A program made the translations under genes and the position numbers. The notes beneath the pieces are model-generated. The model was not told where the DNA came from. It did not search any database and saw only the letters and a list, made by a program, of their open reading frames with translations. Shown here piece by piece: positions 43,393 through 52,372 of a stretch of DNA of 64,000 nt. Source of the stretch: Alphaproteobacteria bacterium. GTDB lineage: Bacteria > Pseudomonadota > Alphaproteobacteria > Micropepsales > Micropepsaceae. Where the stretch lies: positions 1-64,000 of the forward strand of contig JAATGP010000033.1 of assembly GCA_015654635.1 (NCBI GenBank), read 5' to 3'. How positions within the stretch are numbered: the first letter of the stretch is position 1; every line of letters begins with the position of its first letter.

Positions 43393-44505
43393 ATGAAACT
43401 ATTTCGCTTAAGCGTTATCGGCCTGGCGTTGGTGATGGGCACGGCGCCGCTTGCAACGGCCGGCTTGCGGCTTGTTGGGGTGGGCGAGCTTCCGACAAGT
43501 GCGATGGCAGATGGGATGCGGATCGGTGGACTATCGGGGCTCGATTACGATGCAGCGAAGGACAGTTTTTTGGCAATCAGCGATGACAAATCCGAATTTG
43601 CACCGGCGCGCTTTGTGCGCGTGACACTCTCCTACGACGCCGCCCATGTCGGCCTACCGGTCGTCACCGCCACCACCGTGTTGCGCGATGCGAAAGGCGA
43701 ACCCTATCCGCCGCCCGGCAAAGGCAGCGAATCGCTCGATAGCGAAAGCCTGCGTCTTGATCCCTTGAGCGGCACACTGCTCATCACCACAGAGGGCGAC
43801 AGCAAGGACGGTTTTGGTCCCGCCATCCGCCGCTTCGACCGCGAGGGGCATCTTTTGGCCAGCCTCCCTCTACCGCCGCAACTGGCCTTCGATGCGGGCC
43901 AGAAAACAGGTCCGCGGACAAATCTGTCTCTTGAAGGATTGTCTTACAGCAAGGGCGGAAGGGTGCTTTGGGCTGGCATGGAAGCCCCGTTGTTTCAGGA
44001 TGGCCCCTTGCCGACGTTGACGGTGGGCGCCTCGGTCCGCTTCTTGCGGACGGCGAAAAATCGTACCCGCCAATATGTCTACGAGGTCGATCCGCTGCTG
44101 CCGCAATCGGCTGGCCGTGTCGCGGACAATGGTGTGAGTGAGATTCTCGCGATTGATGACCATCATTTATTGGTCCTAGAGCGCGCGGGCATTCGCCAGG
44201 ATGATGGCGATTATCATTTCTTCGTTCGTCTCTATTGCGCAAGCACTGTCGACACCAGCGATGTTGCCGCCTTGCCAAGTCTCGCGGGTCAAACGTACCG
44301 GCCGATGAAGAAGGAACTGCTCTTCGATTTTGCCACGTTGGGTCATCCGGTTGCTGACAATATCGAAGGCATCAGCTGGGGGCGTCGCCTTGCCAATGGC
44401 AATCGCTCTTTTGTGTTTGTCTCAGACAACAATTTTTCCGCCAGCCATGCGACGCAGTTTTGGGTGCTGGAGATCGATAAGAAGACGCCTATCTGCAAGA
44501 TTTGA
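43393..44505 (+). CDS. Exported esterase-like (phytase-like domain) protein
   Basis: 370 residues with a signal peptide (LFRLSVIGLALVMGTAPLATAG). The beta-propeller-like phytase-like domain (PF13449 type) shows IGGLSGLDYDAAKDSFLAISDD, ARFVRVTL, DSESLRLDPLSGTLLITTEGD, EGLSYSKGGRVLWAGMEA and ADNIEGISWG. ATG at 43393 is chosen because GGAGATGGAG precedes it and the signal peptide begins there; an in-frame ATG at 43378 exists. It probably releases phosphate or cleaves a phosphodiester/ester in the periplasm so the CNT permease can import the product. Activity is inferred; the family is poorly characterised. Confidence 0.75.
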   Translation: MKLFRLSVIGLALVMGTAPLATAGLRLVGVGELPTSAMADGMRIGGLSGLDYDAAKDSFLAISDDKSEFAPARFVRVTLSYDAAHVGLPVVTATTVLRDAKGEPYPPPGKGSESLDSESLRLDPLSGTLLITTEGDSKDGFGPAIRRFDREGHLLASLPLPPQLAFDAGQKTGPRTNLSLEGLSYSKGGRVLWAGMEAPLFQDGPLPTLTVGASVRFLRTAKNRTRQYVYEVDPLLPQSAGRVADNGVSEILAIDDHHLLVLERAGIRQDDGDYHFFVRLYCASTVDTSDVAALPSLAGQTYRPMKKELLFDFATLGHPVADNIEGISWGRRLANGNRSFVFVSDNNFSASHATQFWVLEIDKKTPICKI

Positions 44506-44694
44506 TCGCGTCTCTCTGTCCAAAGCACCCTGGGCCGCATAGTGCTCGATCCGCGTGCGGGAGGAGTTCTATTGTAAATTACGCAACCGATCTGTCATCG
44601 CTCGTGCGTATTGGCTACGCTCTGGCGCCCGAATACCAATTGCCTTATTATGATACATATACGGAAACCTTCCATAAAATATCTTATACGAAGC

Positions 44695-44850
44695 ATCTGA
44701 GACGTCCATACCGCCGTACTTTGCCTTCCGCTTGAAGAAGGTGGCGCTGCTGATCCCGTGCTTGCTACACAGATCGGCGGTCTTCGGCCCGGGCTCATGC
44801 TCCTTCAAAACCCCAATGATCTGCTCTTCCGTAAACCGCGAACGCTTCAT
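44695..44850 (-). pseudogene. IS3-family OrfA fragment
   Basis: On the minus strand MKRSRFTEEQIIGVLKEHEPG and TADLCSKHGISSATFFKRKAKYGGMDVSDA form the N-terminal helix-turn-helix of an IS3-family (IS407-group-like) OrfA. Homology stops after about 53 residues and random sequence follows. No OrfB is present. A one-sided remnant. Confidence 0.7.
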
Positions 44851-45013
44851 CGTCCGTACCCCTTCCAAGGTTCCGGACGATACTCATTTTTGGAGGAAGT
44901 CCGGGGAGCTCCGGTAGCGGTTCACTTGCTGTGAAGCGGGTGCTCGAGAGCCTTGCAGGCTGGACCGGTCCCAACGCCGGTGGGCGCTATTTCTGCAAGC
45001 TGCTCTGCAAGCT

Positions 45014-45370
45014 TCAGAATGGCGCGCCGATGCTGGCGCGAACGAAGGAGCAGTACGCCTCGAGAAGATCTGCAGCTCCCGGCTCGCCCAGTTTACCGAC
45101 ATATCGCGAAAATATGGAGGACGTCTCCGCCCCATCAAAAGGCGTCACGATATCAGCGATACAACAGCACAGTGCGCGAGCGATTGTCGCCAAACGCGAA
45201 AAGCTCACGCGATTGGCACCGCTCTCATATTTTTGAATCTGTTGAAAGGCAACGCCGACAAGTGCCCCGAGTTGTGTTTGGCTGAGGCCAAGCTCGGTGC
45301 GTCGTAGCCGGATACGGGCACCAAGGGCCACATCAAGGGAATGCAATGAACCCGATGATGACTTGCTCAT
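45014..45370 (-). CDS. XRE-family transcriptional regulator
   Basis: 118 residues. HTH_3 domain at about residues 12-65: LGARIRLRRTELGLSQTQLGALVGVAFQQIQKYE (cited by its ends) and VSFSRLATIARAL, followed by a short C-terminal region without known domain. ATG at 45370; ATG at 45385 is an alternative. It faces away from a second XRE gene across a 198-bp gap, as in phage-like or island control regions. Confidence 0.75.
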   Translation of the reverse strand: MSKSSSGSLHSLDVALGARIRLRRTELGLSQTQLGALVGVAFQQIQKYESGANRVSFSRLATIARALCCCIADIVTPFDGAETSSIFSRYVGKLGEPGAADLLEAYCSFVRASIGAPF

Positions 45371-45568
45371 ATTTGGTTGTCTCAACTGTGGCTATCCCAT
45401 TTACCAGCCCTCACCAGCTACCCGTTCGGCTGCAAAACATGGCGGCTGTAGCAGCGGTGGTGAGTATCCCATTGTGACTTCGTCTAAAGAACGCATGGAA
45501 AGCGTAAACTATCATTCAATGAATGATAGTGCATAGAACAAAAAGCCACAACCGGTTTGCCTGCCGTT

Positions 45569-45865
45569 ATGAACATTCTCCGGCAGATCGGTGTCAATGT
45601 GCGCCGTTTGCGGCTTGGTCGCGATATGTCCCAAGAAGCGCTCGCCTTTGATTCGGATATTGCATTGAATTATCTGAGCGAGATCGAACGCGGAAAGCGC
45701 AACCCAACGGTCCTGGTTATAGATCGGTTGGCTAAAGCATTGGGCGTGCCGGTTGCCTTGCTTGTCGTTGAGACCTCGGAACGCGACACATTGCCAAAGA
45801 ATCTGCGCCCAGGGCGTCGGCCCCAGCATATCGTTCGAAAAACGCGACGCCCCTCCAGGAAATAA
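45569..45865 (+). CDS. XRE-family transcriptional regulator, small
   Basis: 98 residues, MNILRQIGVNVRRLRLGRDMS, then EALAFDSDIALNYLSEIERGKRNPTV, a canonical HTH_3 fold, and VLVIDRLAKALGVPVALL; the tail is basic. ATG at 45569 is preferred over an in-frame TTG at 45557. Such proteins control integrated elements. Target unknown. Confidence 0.72.
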   Translation: MNILRQIGVNVRRLRLGRDMSQEALAFDSDIALNYLSEIERGKRNPTVLVIDRLAKALGVPVALLVVETSERDTLPKNLRPGRRPQHIVRKTRRPSRK

Positions 45866-46497
45866 AGTTACAACCAGCGCTTCATGTGACACCTCTTGGG
45901 TATCTTTGCCTTTAAAGGCGAGCGCCGAATGCAGGGTACCGTAGTGCAGGCAGAGTCCCCCCTTCAGCGGACGTATCGTCAATACTGACCGGCACGCTTT
46001 GGAGCGTTGCTTATGCAAGGCCAGCAAGCAGTTGCGAAGGCTGCATCATCGAAATCGTCACCAATTGGCCGTAAGTGGCACGAGATAGCCCGCGATCCGG
46101 TCCTGTGGAATCTTCGGTTGGCAGGACCGGTCAAGGCGCATGCCCCGCTTCGCGGGCGGCTTCGCCGGTCTTGACAGGCCCCTGCCAACCGAAGTGGGGC
46201 TTGGGATCGGATCGATTGCAAAATGCGGATTGGGAGAGGCACCAAATCCGGAACAGGTCGGTTCCAAAAAGGAAGTGGAGAGATAGCTACCCGCACCGGA
46301 AGGATGCGCATGACAAAAATGCATCAGCGGCGGAAAAATATTCGGGTTCCAAAGCATCCTTTTAACACGCTCAAACACCCTCACGTACCTTCACCTACGC
46401 TGGAGCACACTTAAACCACAAGGCGGTGCATCTGAGCTGTCATTGACTCCGAGGGCCTGCATACAAACATCATCCTCACACGATTGAAGATGGCCTC
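45866..46497. other. Gene-free stretch holding a large palindrome
   Basis: No coding frame with recognisable content. The only structure is the 120-bp palindrome at 46094-46213. The rest gives the presumed promoter of alpA. Confidence 0.45.
46094..46213. repeat. 120-bp imperfect palindrome (cruciform-forming)
   Basis: The left arm (46094-46136) contains CTTCGGTTGGCAGG and the right arm (46170-46213) CCTGCCAACCGAAG. The arms also pair at GATCCG/CGGATC and GTCAAG/CTTGAC. The loop carries a second small hairpin (GCCCCGC-tt-GCGGGC-like). One arm matches 11177-11212, next to the group II intron end, so this is a dispersed element. Confidence 0.6.
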
Positions 46498-46764
46498 ATG
46501 CCTGAGCCTGACAAGATTTTGCGGATGCGGACCGTGCTGCAGCGCAGCGGTCTCAGCCGCTCCACCATCTATCGCAAAATGAAGGATGGCACCTTTCCCA
46601 ATCAAGTCCGCATCAGCGAACATTGTTGCGGCTGGCGTGAGTCGGCGATCAATTGCTGGATGGAAGATCCGCAGAACTACCGCGTGGGCGAACCGCTGCA
46701 GGCCACGCGTTCGGCTCAACTCGGCGCACCTCCTAATGTAACACGCCAAGGTGATGTCTCATGA
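46498..46764 (+). CDS. AlpA-family phage/island regulator
   Basis: 88 residues: ILRMRTVLQRSGLSRSTIYRKMKDGTFPNQVRI (cited by its ends) is the MerR-like helix-turn-helix of AlpA, with GWRESAINCWMEDPQ closing the fold. AlpA proteins act as excisionase or integrase activators. It overlaps the next small gene by four bases (ATGA) and leads the recombinase operon. Confidence 0.82.
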   Translation: MPEPDKILRMRTVLQRSGLSRSTIYRKMKDGTFPNQVRISEHCCGWRESAINCWMEDPQNYRVGEPLQATRSAQLGAPPNVTRQGDVS

Positions 46765-46955
46765 GTCGCCGCAAAACTGGCGGCAACACGACCTTGCCCA
46801 AAGCCGCCAACGACAACATTCCGCCGGAAGGACCAGTGGTCCGAAAAGTTGAAGTATTACTCCCAGAAAATATGCCGATTCTTCAGGTTGAGGTTGAAGT
46901 CTTCGCGGCTCTGTTGGACGATTGGCCGGTGGCCAACGACAACGAGGAACCATGA
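46761..46955 (+). CDS. Small hypothetical protein between alpA and the recombinase
   Basis: 64 residues with KAANDNIPPEGPVVRKVEVLLP and WPVANDNEEP. Two 'AANDN/VANDN' motifs, common in alphaproteobacterial island proteins, flank a short alpha-beta core. Overlaps with alpA (ATGA) and with the recombinase start show it is translated as part of the operon. Function unknown. Confidence 0.6.
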   Translation: MSRRKTGGNTTLPKAANDNIPPEGPVVRKVEVLLPENMPILQVEVEVFAALLDDWPVANDNEEP

Positions 46956-48589
46956 CCAAGCGGGTTGCCGTCTATGCGCGGGTGTCCACCACCCGGCAGG
47001 CCGAAAACGACATTTCCATACCGGACCAGCTGGCCCAAGCGCGCCGTTTCTGCCAAGAGCGTAGTTGGGTCGTTGTGCGGGAATTTATCGATGCAGGCGC
47101 CAGCGCCCGCGACGACAAGCGGCCCGAGTTTCTGCGCTTGCTGGATGCGGCTTGTACCGATCCGTCCCCCTATGATGTTGTTTTGGTGCACAGTCAGTCA
47201 CGCTTCTTCCGTGACACGGCGGGATATGTCGTATCGAAGCGCAAATTGCAGAAACACGCCGTATCGCTCGTTTCCATGACCCAGGATTTTGGCGAAGGCG
47301 CCTCAGCCGAATTTGCCGAAACGGTCATTGCTGCATCCGATGCGCTGAACAGTGCGGAGACTTCCAAGCACGTCACGCGCACCATGCTAGAGAATGCTCG
47401 GCAGGGATTCTGGAATGGATCACAGGCGCCTTACGGCTATTGCACGGTTGCCGTCGAGCAGCGTGGCCAACGCGTCAAGAAGCACCTCGCGATCGAGGAA
47501 CGCGAAGCGGCAACCGTCAGGCAGGTGTTTAAGTTGTTCCTTGACGGTGACGGGGCCAAAGGTCCGATGGGCGTCAAGGACATTGCGTCTTGGCTCAATA
47601 CCCGTGGGTTCCGGGGCCGGAACGGCAATCCGTTCTATACCAGCCTCGTGCACGCCATTCTGACCCGCACGGCCTATTCTGGGGTCCACTATTACAATAC
47701 GCACGATGGCCGGACGGAGCGCTTGAGGGATAAGTCCGAATGGGTCGCTGTGCCCGTTCCGCAGATCATCTCACCGGACACGTTCAATCACGTTCAGGAA
47801 CTGCTACACGCGCGGCGCCCGAACATCACCCCTCCGCGAATCACCAACAGCGAGGTCCTGCTCACCGGTCTTGTCCGCTGCGAAAGCTGCGGCAGTCCCA
47901 TGATGCTGCGCACAGGGACTAGCAAGACGGGACGAACCTACCGCTACTACGCTTGCTCTGGACGGCATCTGAAAGGTCGGTCGGTTTGTGGCAAGCCCAT
48001 CTGCGTTCCGGAGGCTCAGTTGGACCAACTTGTGTTGGGTGCCCTTGCTGACCAGCTTCTGACGCCCACCCGGCTCTGCGAACTTCTCGGTGCCGCTGTC
48101 CAGCATCGCCGTAAAACCACTTCTGAAGCCCGCGCCCAAAAGATGACCCTGGAACGGCAGTGCAAAGAGATTGACGCGCAAATTGATCGGCTGATTGTTG
48201 CCGTCGCCGAAGGGACTTTGCCGGACATGAGGCAAATCCGGGCCAAGATCGAAGACTTGACCGCCCGGCGGGAAGAGTGTGCCGGTCTGGTGGCCCAGCT
48301 CGAATCTGGCGTACCGGAGTTCCGGCAGGCTCTTTCCAAGCAGCAAGCCGTCTCTGTCTCCGCCACCCTGAAGCAAAGGCTTATGGAAGCGCCGCCCTCA
48401 CTCAAGAAGCGCTATCTGCACGGGCTCGTCGTCAGCATTGTTGTGGACGACCGCAAGGCCGTCATCTCCGGCCCACCCGCCGCAATCGCTGCGGCAATGA
48501 CCAACCCCGACCAGTTGGGCGGGGTTCGTACTTTTGGACGGAAATGGTGCGCCGGGCAGGATTCGAACCCACGACCCTCAGAATCATAG
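46952..48589 (+). CDS. Large serine recombinase (site-specific integrase)
   Basis: 545 residues. Catalytic domain RVAVYARVSTTRQAEND (nucleophile Ser in ARVS) and LVHSQSRFFRD. Recombinase domain GSQAPYGYCTVAVE and GVKDIASWLNTRGFRG. Zinc ribbon LVRCESCGSPMML with YYACSGRHLKGRSVCGKP. Coiled coil about residues 395-455, then a C-terminal beta segment. The last residues, KWCAGQDSNPRPSES, are the reverse reading of a tRNA 3' end, so the gene abuts the attachment site and its natural stop may have been replaced on integration. ATG at 46952. Confidence 0.92.
   Translation: MTKRVAVYARVSTTRQAENDISIPDQLAQARRFCQERSWVVVREFIDAGASARDDKRPEFLRLLDAACTDPSPYDVVLVHSQSRFFRDTAGYVVSKRKLQKHAVSLVSMTQDFGEGASAEFAETVIAASDALNSAETSKHVTRTMLENARQGFWNGSQAPYGYCTVAVEQRGQRVKKHLAIEEREAATVRQVFKLFLDGDGAKGPMGVKDIASWLNTRGFRGRNGNPFYTSLVHAILTRTAYSGVHYYNTHDGRTERLRDKSEWVAVPVPQIISPDTFNHVQELLHARRPNITPPRITNSEVLLTGLVRCESCGSPMMLRTGTSKTGRTYRYYACSGRHLKGRSVCGKPICVPEAQLDQLVLGALADQLLTPTRLCELLGAAVQHRRKTTSEARAQKMTLERQCKEIDAQIDRLIVAVAEGTLPDMRQIRAKIEDLTARREECAGLVAQLESGVPEFRQALSKQQAVSVSATLKQRLMEAPPSLKKRYLHGLVVSIVVDDRKAVISGPPAAIAAAMTNPDQLGGVRTFGRKWCAGQDSNPRPSES
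48545..48583 (-). other. tRNA 3'-end fragment, probable attachment site
   Basis: On the minus strand GGGTCGTGGGTTCGAATCC followed by the acceptor strand and CCA (ending at 48545) is the T-arm and 3' half of a tRNA. The 5' half (D-arm, anticodon loop) does not fold, so this is not a working gene. It is most likely the att core left by integration into a tRNA gene. The isotype cannot be decided. Confidence 0.7.
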
Positions 48590-48726
48590 TTTGGCAGATT
48601 AATGGTGCCGCGTGAGCGGAGTGTGGTTATGGCGCCGCTGCGCTCCGCGCTAGCAGTACACCATCCCAAACCGACACGACCGCACCCTTGCCCAAAACTT
48701 TTTACCGTGCCGGCCGCCAACTTGTG

Positions 48727-50712
48727 TCATCCAATCGATGGTCCTCCGCGCTGGCGTCCGAGCGTCCAGGAGATTGCATCCCCCCGCATGACACCGGACA
48801 CGGATTTTCCGAGATTGCGTTCGAGCACTGGCCGCCAGGGTACGAGCGTGAACTCGCGGCTTTTTTCGATCACCGCGAACCGTCCGCTCGCAAGATCGAT
48901 GTGGCGGCGATAGACGCCTTCGATCCGTGTCCCGGGTTGGGCCTCGGTATAGGCAAGCCCCAGTTCACTCGAAAGCTGTCCACCAGCGCGCTTGAGTTCA
49001 CGGCCCTGTAATTGGGTCAACATGTCTCCACGGTACAGCGTTCGGTCTTGTTCCGCGCGCGCGAACCCCTGTTCGATGAGCCATTGTCGGCGCCGCGTGA
49101 TTGCATCGCGAACCTCTCGCCCAAAGCCCAGATCACGGATGGCAGTTGGCCTCTCCGTGACCAATTCACGGTCAAGCCAGGTCGCGCCTTCGATGCTCGT
49201 CTGTCGCTGCAGCGGGAGCATCGACAAGGTCTCGACCGTGACCGGGTTCAATTGCGCCTGACTGCTCTCGAACGCCGCCGCCCGTTCAAGATGGTTCGAC
49301 TCGATCTTCCAGCTTCCGTCTACCTCGCGTTCGACCTGACCGCCAAGCCGACGCACGGCCTCCAGCCTGCGCACATGCGTCTCGGCAAAGGCCGCTGAGG
49401 CGGTCGGATCATGGCGCAAATGGATGTCGACGCTGTAGCACCCGCCATGCGTGGCGGCGATTTCGGCGACTGTGCGATCAACCGCCTTGGGACCACTGCG
49501 CTTGGGTGTGATAGCGACAATGCTGTCATTCGGCGTCACCTCGACAGCATCGCCTCGGCCGATATCGACATAGTGCGTCCTGCCATCGACCCCATCGACG
49601 ATGACGTAGTGCCGGTCTTTATCCTCATCCGAGAGCCCCCGCGCGATCACCCGGCCGACGATCCGCTTCGCTTCCGGATCGGCCGGATCGTAGATGGCGT
49701 AGTCGCCCGCATTTCGCACGACCTTCTGGGCGGACATTTCACGATGCATGGTCTTGATGATGTCGCCGCGTTCGCCCATTCGTCGCAGGGTGGCTTCCAA
49801 ATTCTCCGCGAGCTTCCATTGACCGAGCGCGAACTCCTCTGCCAAGCCGAGCTTCGCGAGCTTTTGCAGCCGCCCGGCACGGAGGCTCTGACTGACCGCA
49901 TCGCCGCTCCCGCTGCCAGACCGCACCAACCCGTCCGCGCCCGCGTCCCGCCGCAGGCTGCGGTCCAGATCGGTCACGCGGTCCTGTTCGACTTGCAGCC
50001 GTAGCCGATCCTCGATTTCCAAATCCGATCTTTGGCCCAGATCGAGCGTTACGATCTCTGATGCCCGCTCGCGCATCCCATGGGTGATGTATTCGCGGGC
50101 GATGATCAGATCACGGTCAAGCTCGTCCCGCCCTCGCAAGATAATATGCGTATGGGGGTGACCGGTGTTGTGATGATCGACTGCGACCCAATCGAGCTTG
50201 GTTCCGAGGTCCTCTTCCATCCGTTCCATGAGACGCCGGACCAAGGGTTTGAGGTCGTCGTATTCTGCCCCGTCCTCGGCGGAAACAATGAAGCGAAATT
50301 GATGACGATCGCCCTCCGCGCGTTCGATGAAACTTTTGCCATCAGTGCGGTCATTGTCACGGTCGTAAAGCTCGCCCGGCTGGCCTTCGCGGGTAACGCC
50401 GTCGCGCTGGATATAACGAAGATGCAGCTTGGCCGCTTTCAGCCCCTGCCCCTTGAACGCCACGATCCGGGTTTTGATGATAACCCGGCGCACCCGAAAG
50501 CTGGCATAGCGGTCGCGCGCGGCCAGCACACGGCCTACGCCAGAACCCCTGCCAATCCGGTTGCCATGAAAGCGGCCTGCCCCTGCCGCGGAGCTGCGAC
50601 CGCCGGAGAGCGCCGCCGACTGCAACACGCGCTGCAGATAAGTCCGCGCTTGCTTGCCACTGGTCCCGCGGATTTTGCCGAGCCGTGGCTCGAACTCGTC
50701 ATCATGCGCCAT
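48727..50712 (-). CDS. DUF3363-type relaxase (MobL/TraI-like), complete copy
   Basis: 661 residues. The basic N-terminus MAHDDEFEPRLGKIR leads to RVVIIKTRIV-like sequence and KAAKLHLRYIQRDGVTREGQPGELYD. The relaxase core DRHQFRFIVSAEDGAEYDDL and the HxH motif VDHHNTGHPHTHIILRG follow, then the DUF3363 region ending REFTLVPWRPVLERNLGKSVSG. It nicks element DNA for transfer. ATG at 50712 is the family start; a longer frame reaches 50805. Its gene neighbours (transglycosylase, TraF) are the usual island partners. A decayed inverted paralogue lies at 54460-56211. Confidence 0.88.
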   Translation of the reverse strand: MAHDDEFEPRLGKIRGTSGKQARTYLQRVLQSAALSGGRSSAAGAGRFHGNRIGRGSGVGRVLAARDRYASFRVRRVIIKTRIVAFKGQGLKAAKLHLRYIQRDGVTREGQPGELYDRDNDRTDGKSFIERAEGDRHQFRFIVSAEDGAEYDDLKPLVRRLMERMEEDLGTKLDWVAVDHHNTGHPHTHIILRGRDELDRDLIIAREYITHGMRERASEIVTLDLGQRSDLEIEDRLRLQVEQDRVTDLDRSLRRDAGADGLVRSGSGSGDAVSQSLRAGRLQKLAKLGLAEEFALGQWKLAENLEATLRRMGERGDIIKTMHREMSAQKVVRNAGDYAIYDPADPEAKRIVGRVIARGLSDEDKDRHYVIVDGVDGRTHYVDIGRGDAVEVTPNDSIVAITPKRSGPKAVDRTVAEIAATHGGCYSVDIHLRHDPTASAAFAETHVRRLEAVRRLGGQVEREVDGSWKIESNHLERAAAFESSQAQLNPVTVETLSMLPLQRQTSIEGATWLDRELVTERPTAIRDLGFGREVRDAITRRRQWLIEQGFARAEQDRTLYRGDMLTQLQGRELKRAGGQLSSELGLAYTEAQPGTRIEGVYRRHIDLASGRFAVIEKSREFTLVPWRPVLERNLGKSVSGVMRGDAISWTLGRQRGGPSIG

Positions 50713-50971
50713 GAACGCCTCAAGGGTCAGCGTGATCGTTGCAGGCGAGCATGCGATGAAATTCCGCGTCGGCGATATGGCGCCATGCACATCGTGTGCG
50801 CCCAAGGACTTGTCGCCAGCGTGGCGCTATCCCATCAGGGCATGGCGCCATGAATAGAGATGTGCAGACAATACGATAGCGCATTATGGCGCCATCGCTT
50901 TATCTTGCGCTACCACAACAAACCAACCCTCATACTCTCAACTACTCTCACTTACGCTCTCCTACAATTTG

Positions 50972-51832
50972 TCAGGGATTGGTGCGAGACAGCGGAATGA
51001 ATAATCCGCCGGTCTGTGTCACTGGATTCTGGACCACGAACCCTCGTTTGGATGCAATATTTGTTGTGCTCTCGTGTGGTGATTTCTGCGGGATTTCAGC
51101 CTCATGGGGCGTAAGAAATTGTGCATTTGAGGGCTGGCTCAGAGCGAAGAAAAGCCTCTGCTTTGGTGCATAATGACGGCTATTGGGGATGGGAAGGACT
51201 GCATTTGACGTAACATTTTGACAGGCTAAACCGCCCCGCGCCATCGTCGTTTCAACACCGGGAACGATACTGCCGACATAGGATAGCGTGGTGCTTGGCA
51301 GTGATTTCCCCCGCAACAAATAGCCGTCGAAGCGCACAGGACCAGCATTGTAAGCTGCGAACAAGCCCGGATAACCGTATTGCTGGTACATCAGGTGCAG
51401 ATAGGCAGCACCAGCCAGAACATTGTCGTGGGGATCGTAAGAATCGGAGCCGAGCCCATAACGGCTTCGCATATCCGAATAGGTGCCCGGCATGAGCTGC
51501 ATCAGCCCCATCGCACCCGCAACCGATGTAATAGGCTGTCCATTCAGCACAGTACGGCCCCCGCTTTCGCTGCGCATCACGGCACGAATCCACTCTTGCG
51601 GAATGGCAAAACGTTGCGCCGCTTCACCAATATAGCTCTCCCAGCGGTCGATCCGGGATGCGGTGTGCGTGGCCTTTTTAGTGCCAGAGTCTGGCGGAAC
51701 ATCGACTGCTAAACGCATACCAATCGGTATGTCCTTGACTCGCAATGGGTCTGGTGTGCTGCCACAGGGAAACCCGCTTGGGGGCGACGCAAGGGTCAGC
51801 GCACAAGCCGCGAACATCGTCACCGTGTCCAT
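50972..51832 (-). CDS. Lytic transglycosylase (conjugation-associated)
   Basis: 286 residues, signal-like start MDTVTMFAACALTLASPPSG. The SLT domain is YIGEAAQRFAIPQEWIRAVMRSESGGRTV (catalytic Glu in RSESGG, cited by its ends), with AGAMGLMQLMPGTYSDM, DPHDNVLAGAAYLHLMYQQYG and FAAYNAGPVRFDGY. It locally opens peptidoglycan for the transfer apparatus. Overlaps the traF gene by about 13 bases. The C-terminal 90 residues are disordered. Confidence 0.88.
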   Translation of the reverse strand: MDTVTMFAACALTLASPPSGFPCGSTPDPLRVKDIPIGMRLAVDVPPDSGTKKATHTASRIDRWESYIGEAAQRFAIPQEWIRAVMRSESGGRTVLNGQPITSVAGAMGLMQLMPGTYSDMRSRYGLGSDSYDPHDNVLAGAAYLHLMYQQYGYPGLFAAYNAGPVRFDGYLLRGKSLPSTTLSYVGSIVPGVETTMARGGLACQNVTSNAVLPIPNSRHYAPKQRLFFALSQPSNAQFLTPHEAEIPQKSPHESTTNIASKRGFVVQNPVTQTGGLFIPLSRTNP

Positions 51833-52371
51833 ATCGGCACTGCCTTTCCAATAATCGCGCTTGTTGGAACGGGCCCAAAATACCGGCTATCGAAGGAGGC
51901 ACGGACGCCGTCCATCAGAAGAAATATCTCGCCTTCGCCGAGCTTGTGGCACCCCGACCACACGGGCAGTGGGCGCCCTGCCCGATCCGCCGATAGAGCG
52001 CGTGCAACGACACGCCCATTGATGGTAATCGCGTCTTCGTCACGGCAAACCGTGTCGTCGTTTTCGGCCGTAATCTGCTTTAACATCGGCACGGTGTCTG
52101 GCAGATAACCACGTACTGCTGCGAAGTTGCGCACCCATTGCGGCGGGCGGACGAGTACCAGTTCGCCGCGCGCAAATGGCGCCTGGGACCGCACTTCATA
52201 GAGCCCAATCGGCGCGCTGGCACTGGCGTTCCAGATTAGCCGGGGCGGATGGGAAAATGGCGCCGCCAAACCCGCAATCGCGATAACTGAAGCGACTATT
52301 GCGACGGTGCGAGGTCGCTTTACGCGGGTTTCGGTGGACGCAACCCCAACCGAATTGGTGACTGTGCTCAT
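51820..52371 (-). CDS. traF: S26-family signal peptidase TraF
   Basis: 183 residues. One membrane helix (VAIVASVIAIAGLAAPF), then ASAPIGLYEVRS with the catalytic Ser region, RGELVLVRPP, LLKQITAEN-like (MLKQITAENDDTVC, catalytic Lys) and GCHKLGEGEIFLLMDGVRASFDSRYFGPV. TraF processes pilin in Ti- and RP4-like systems. GTG or ATG near 52371 is preferred; a start at 52389 would overlap the HTH gene stop by 17 bases. Confidence 0.82.
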   Translation of the reverse strand: MSTVTNSVGVASTETRVKRPRTVAIVASVIAIAGLAAPFSHPPRLIWNASASAPIGLYEVRSQAPFARGELVLVRPPQWVRNFAAVRGYLPDTVPMLKQITAENDDTVCRDEDAITINGRVVARALSADRAGRPLPVWSGCHKLGEGEIFLLMDGVRASFDSRYFGPVPTSAIIGKAVPIWTR

Positions 52372-52372
52372 C

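Noticed and set aside
46094..46213. Integron attC site
   Set aside because: The arms lack the RYYYAAC/GTTRRRY core sites expected of attC, and no integron integrase is present.
48545..48583. Functional tRNA gene
   Set aside because: Only the T-arm and acceptor 3' strand are present; the D-arm and a foldable anticodon arm are missing.
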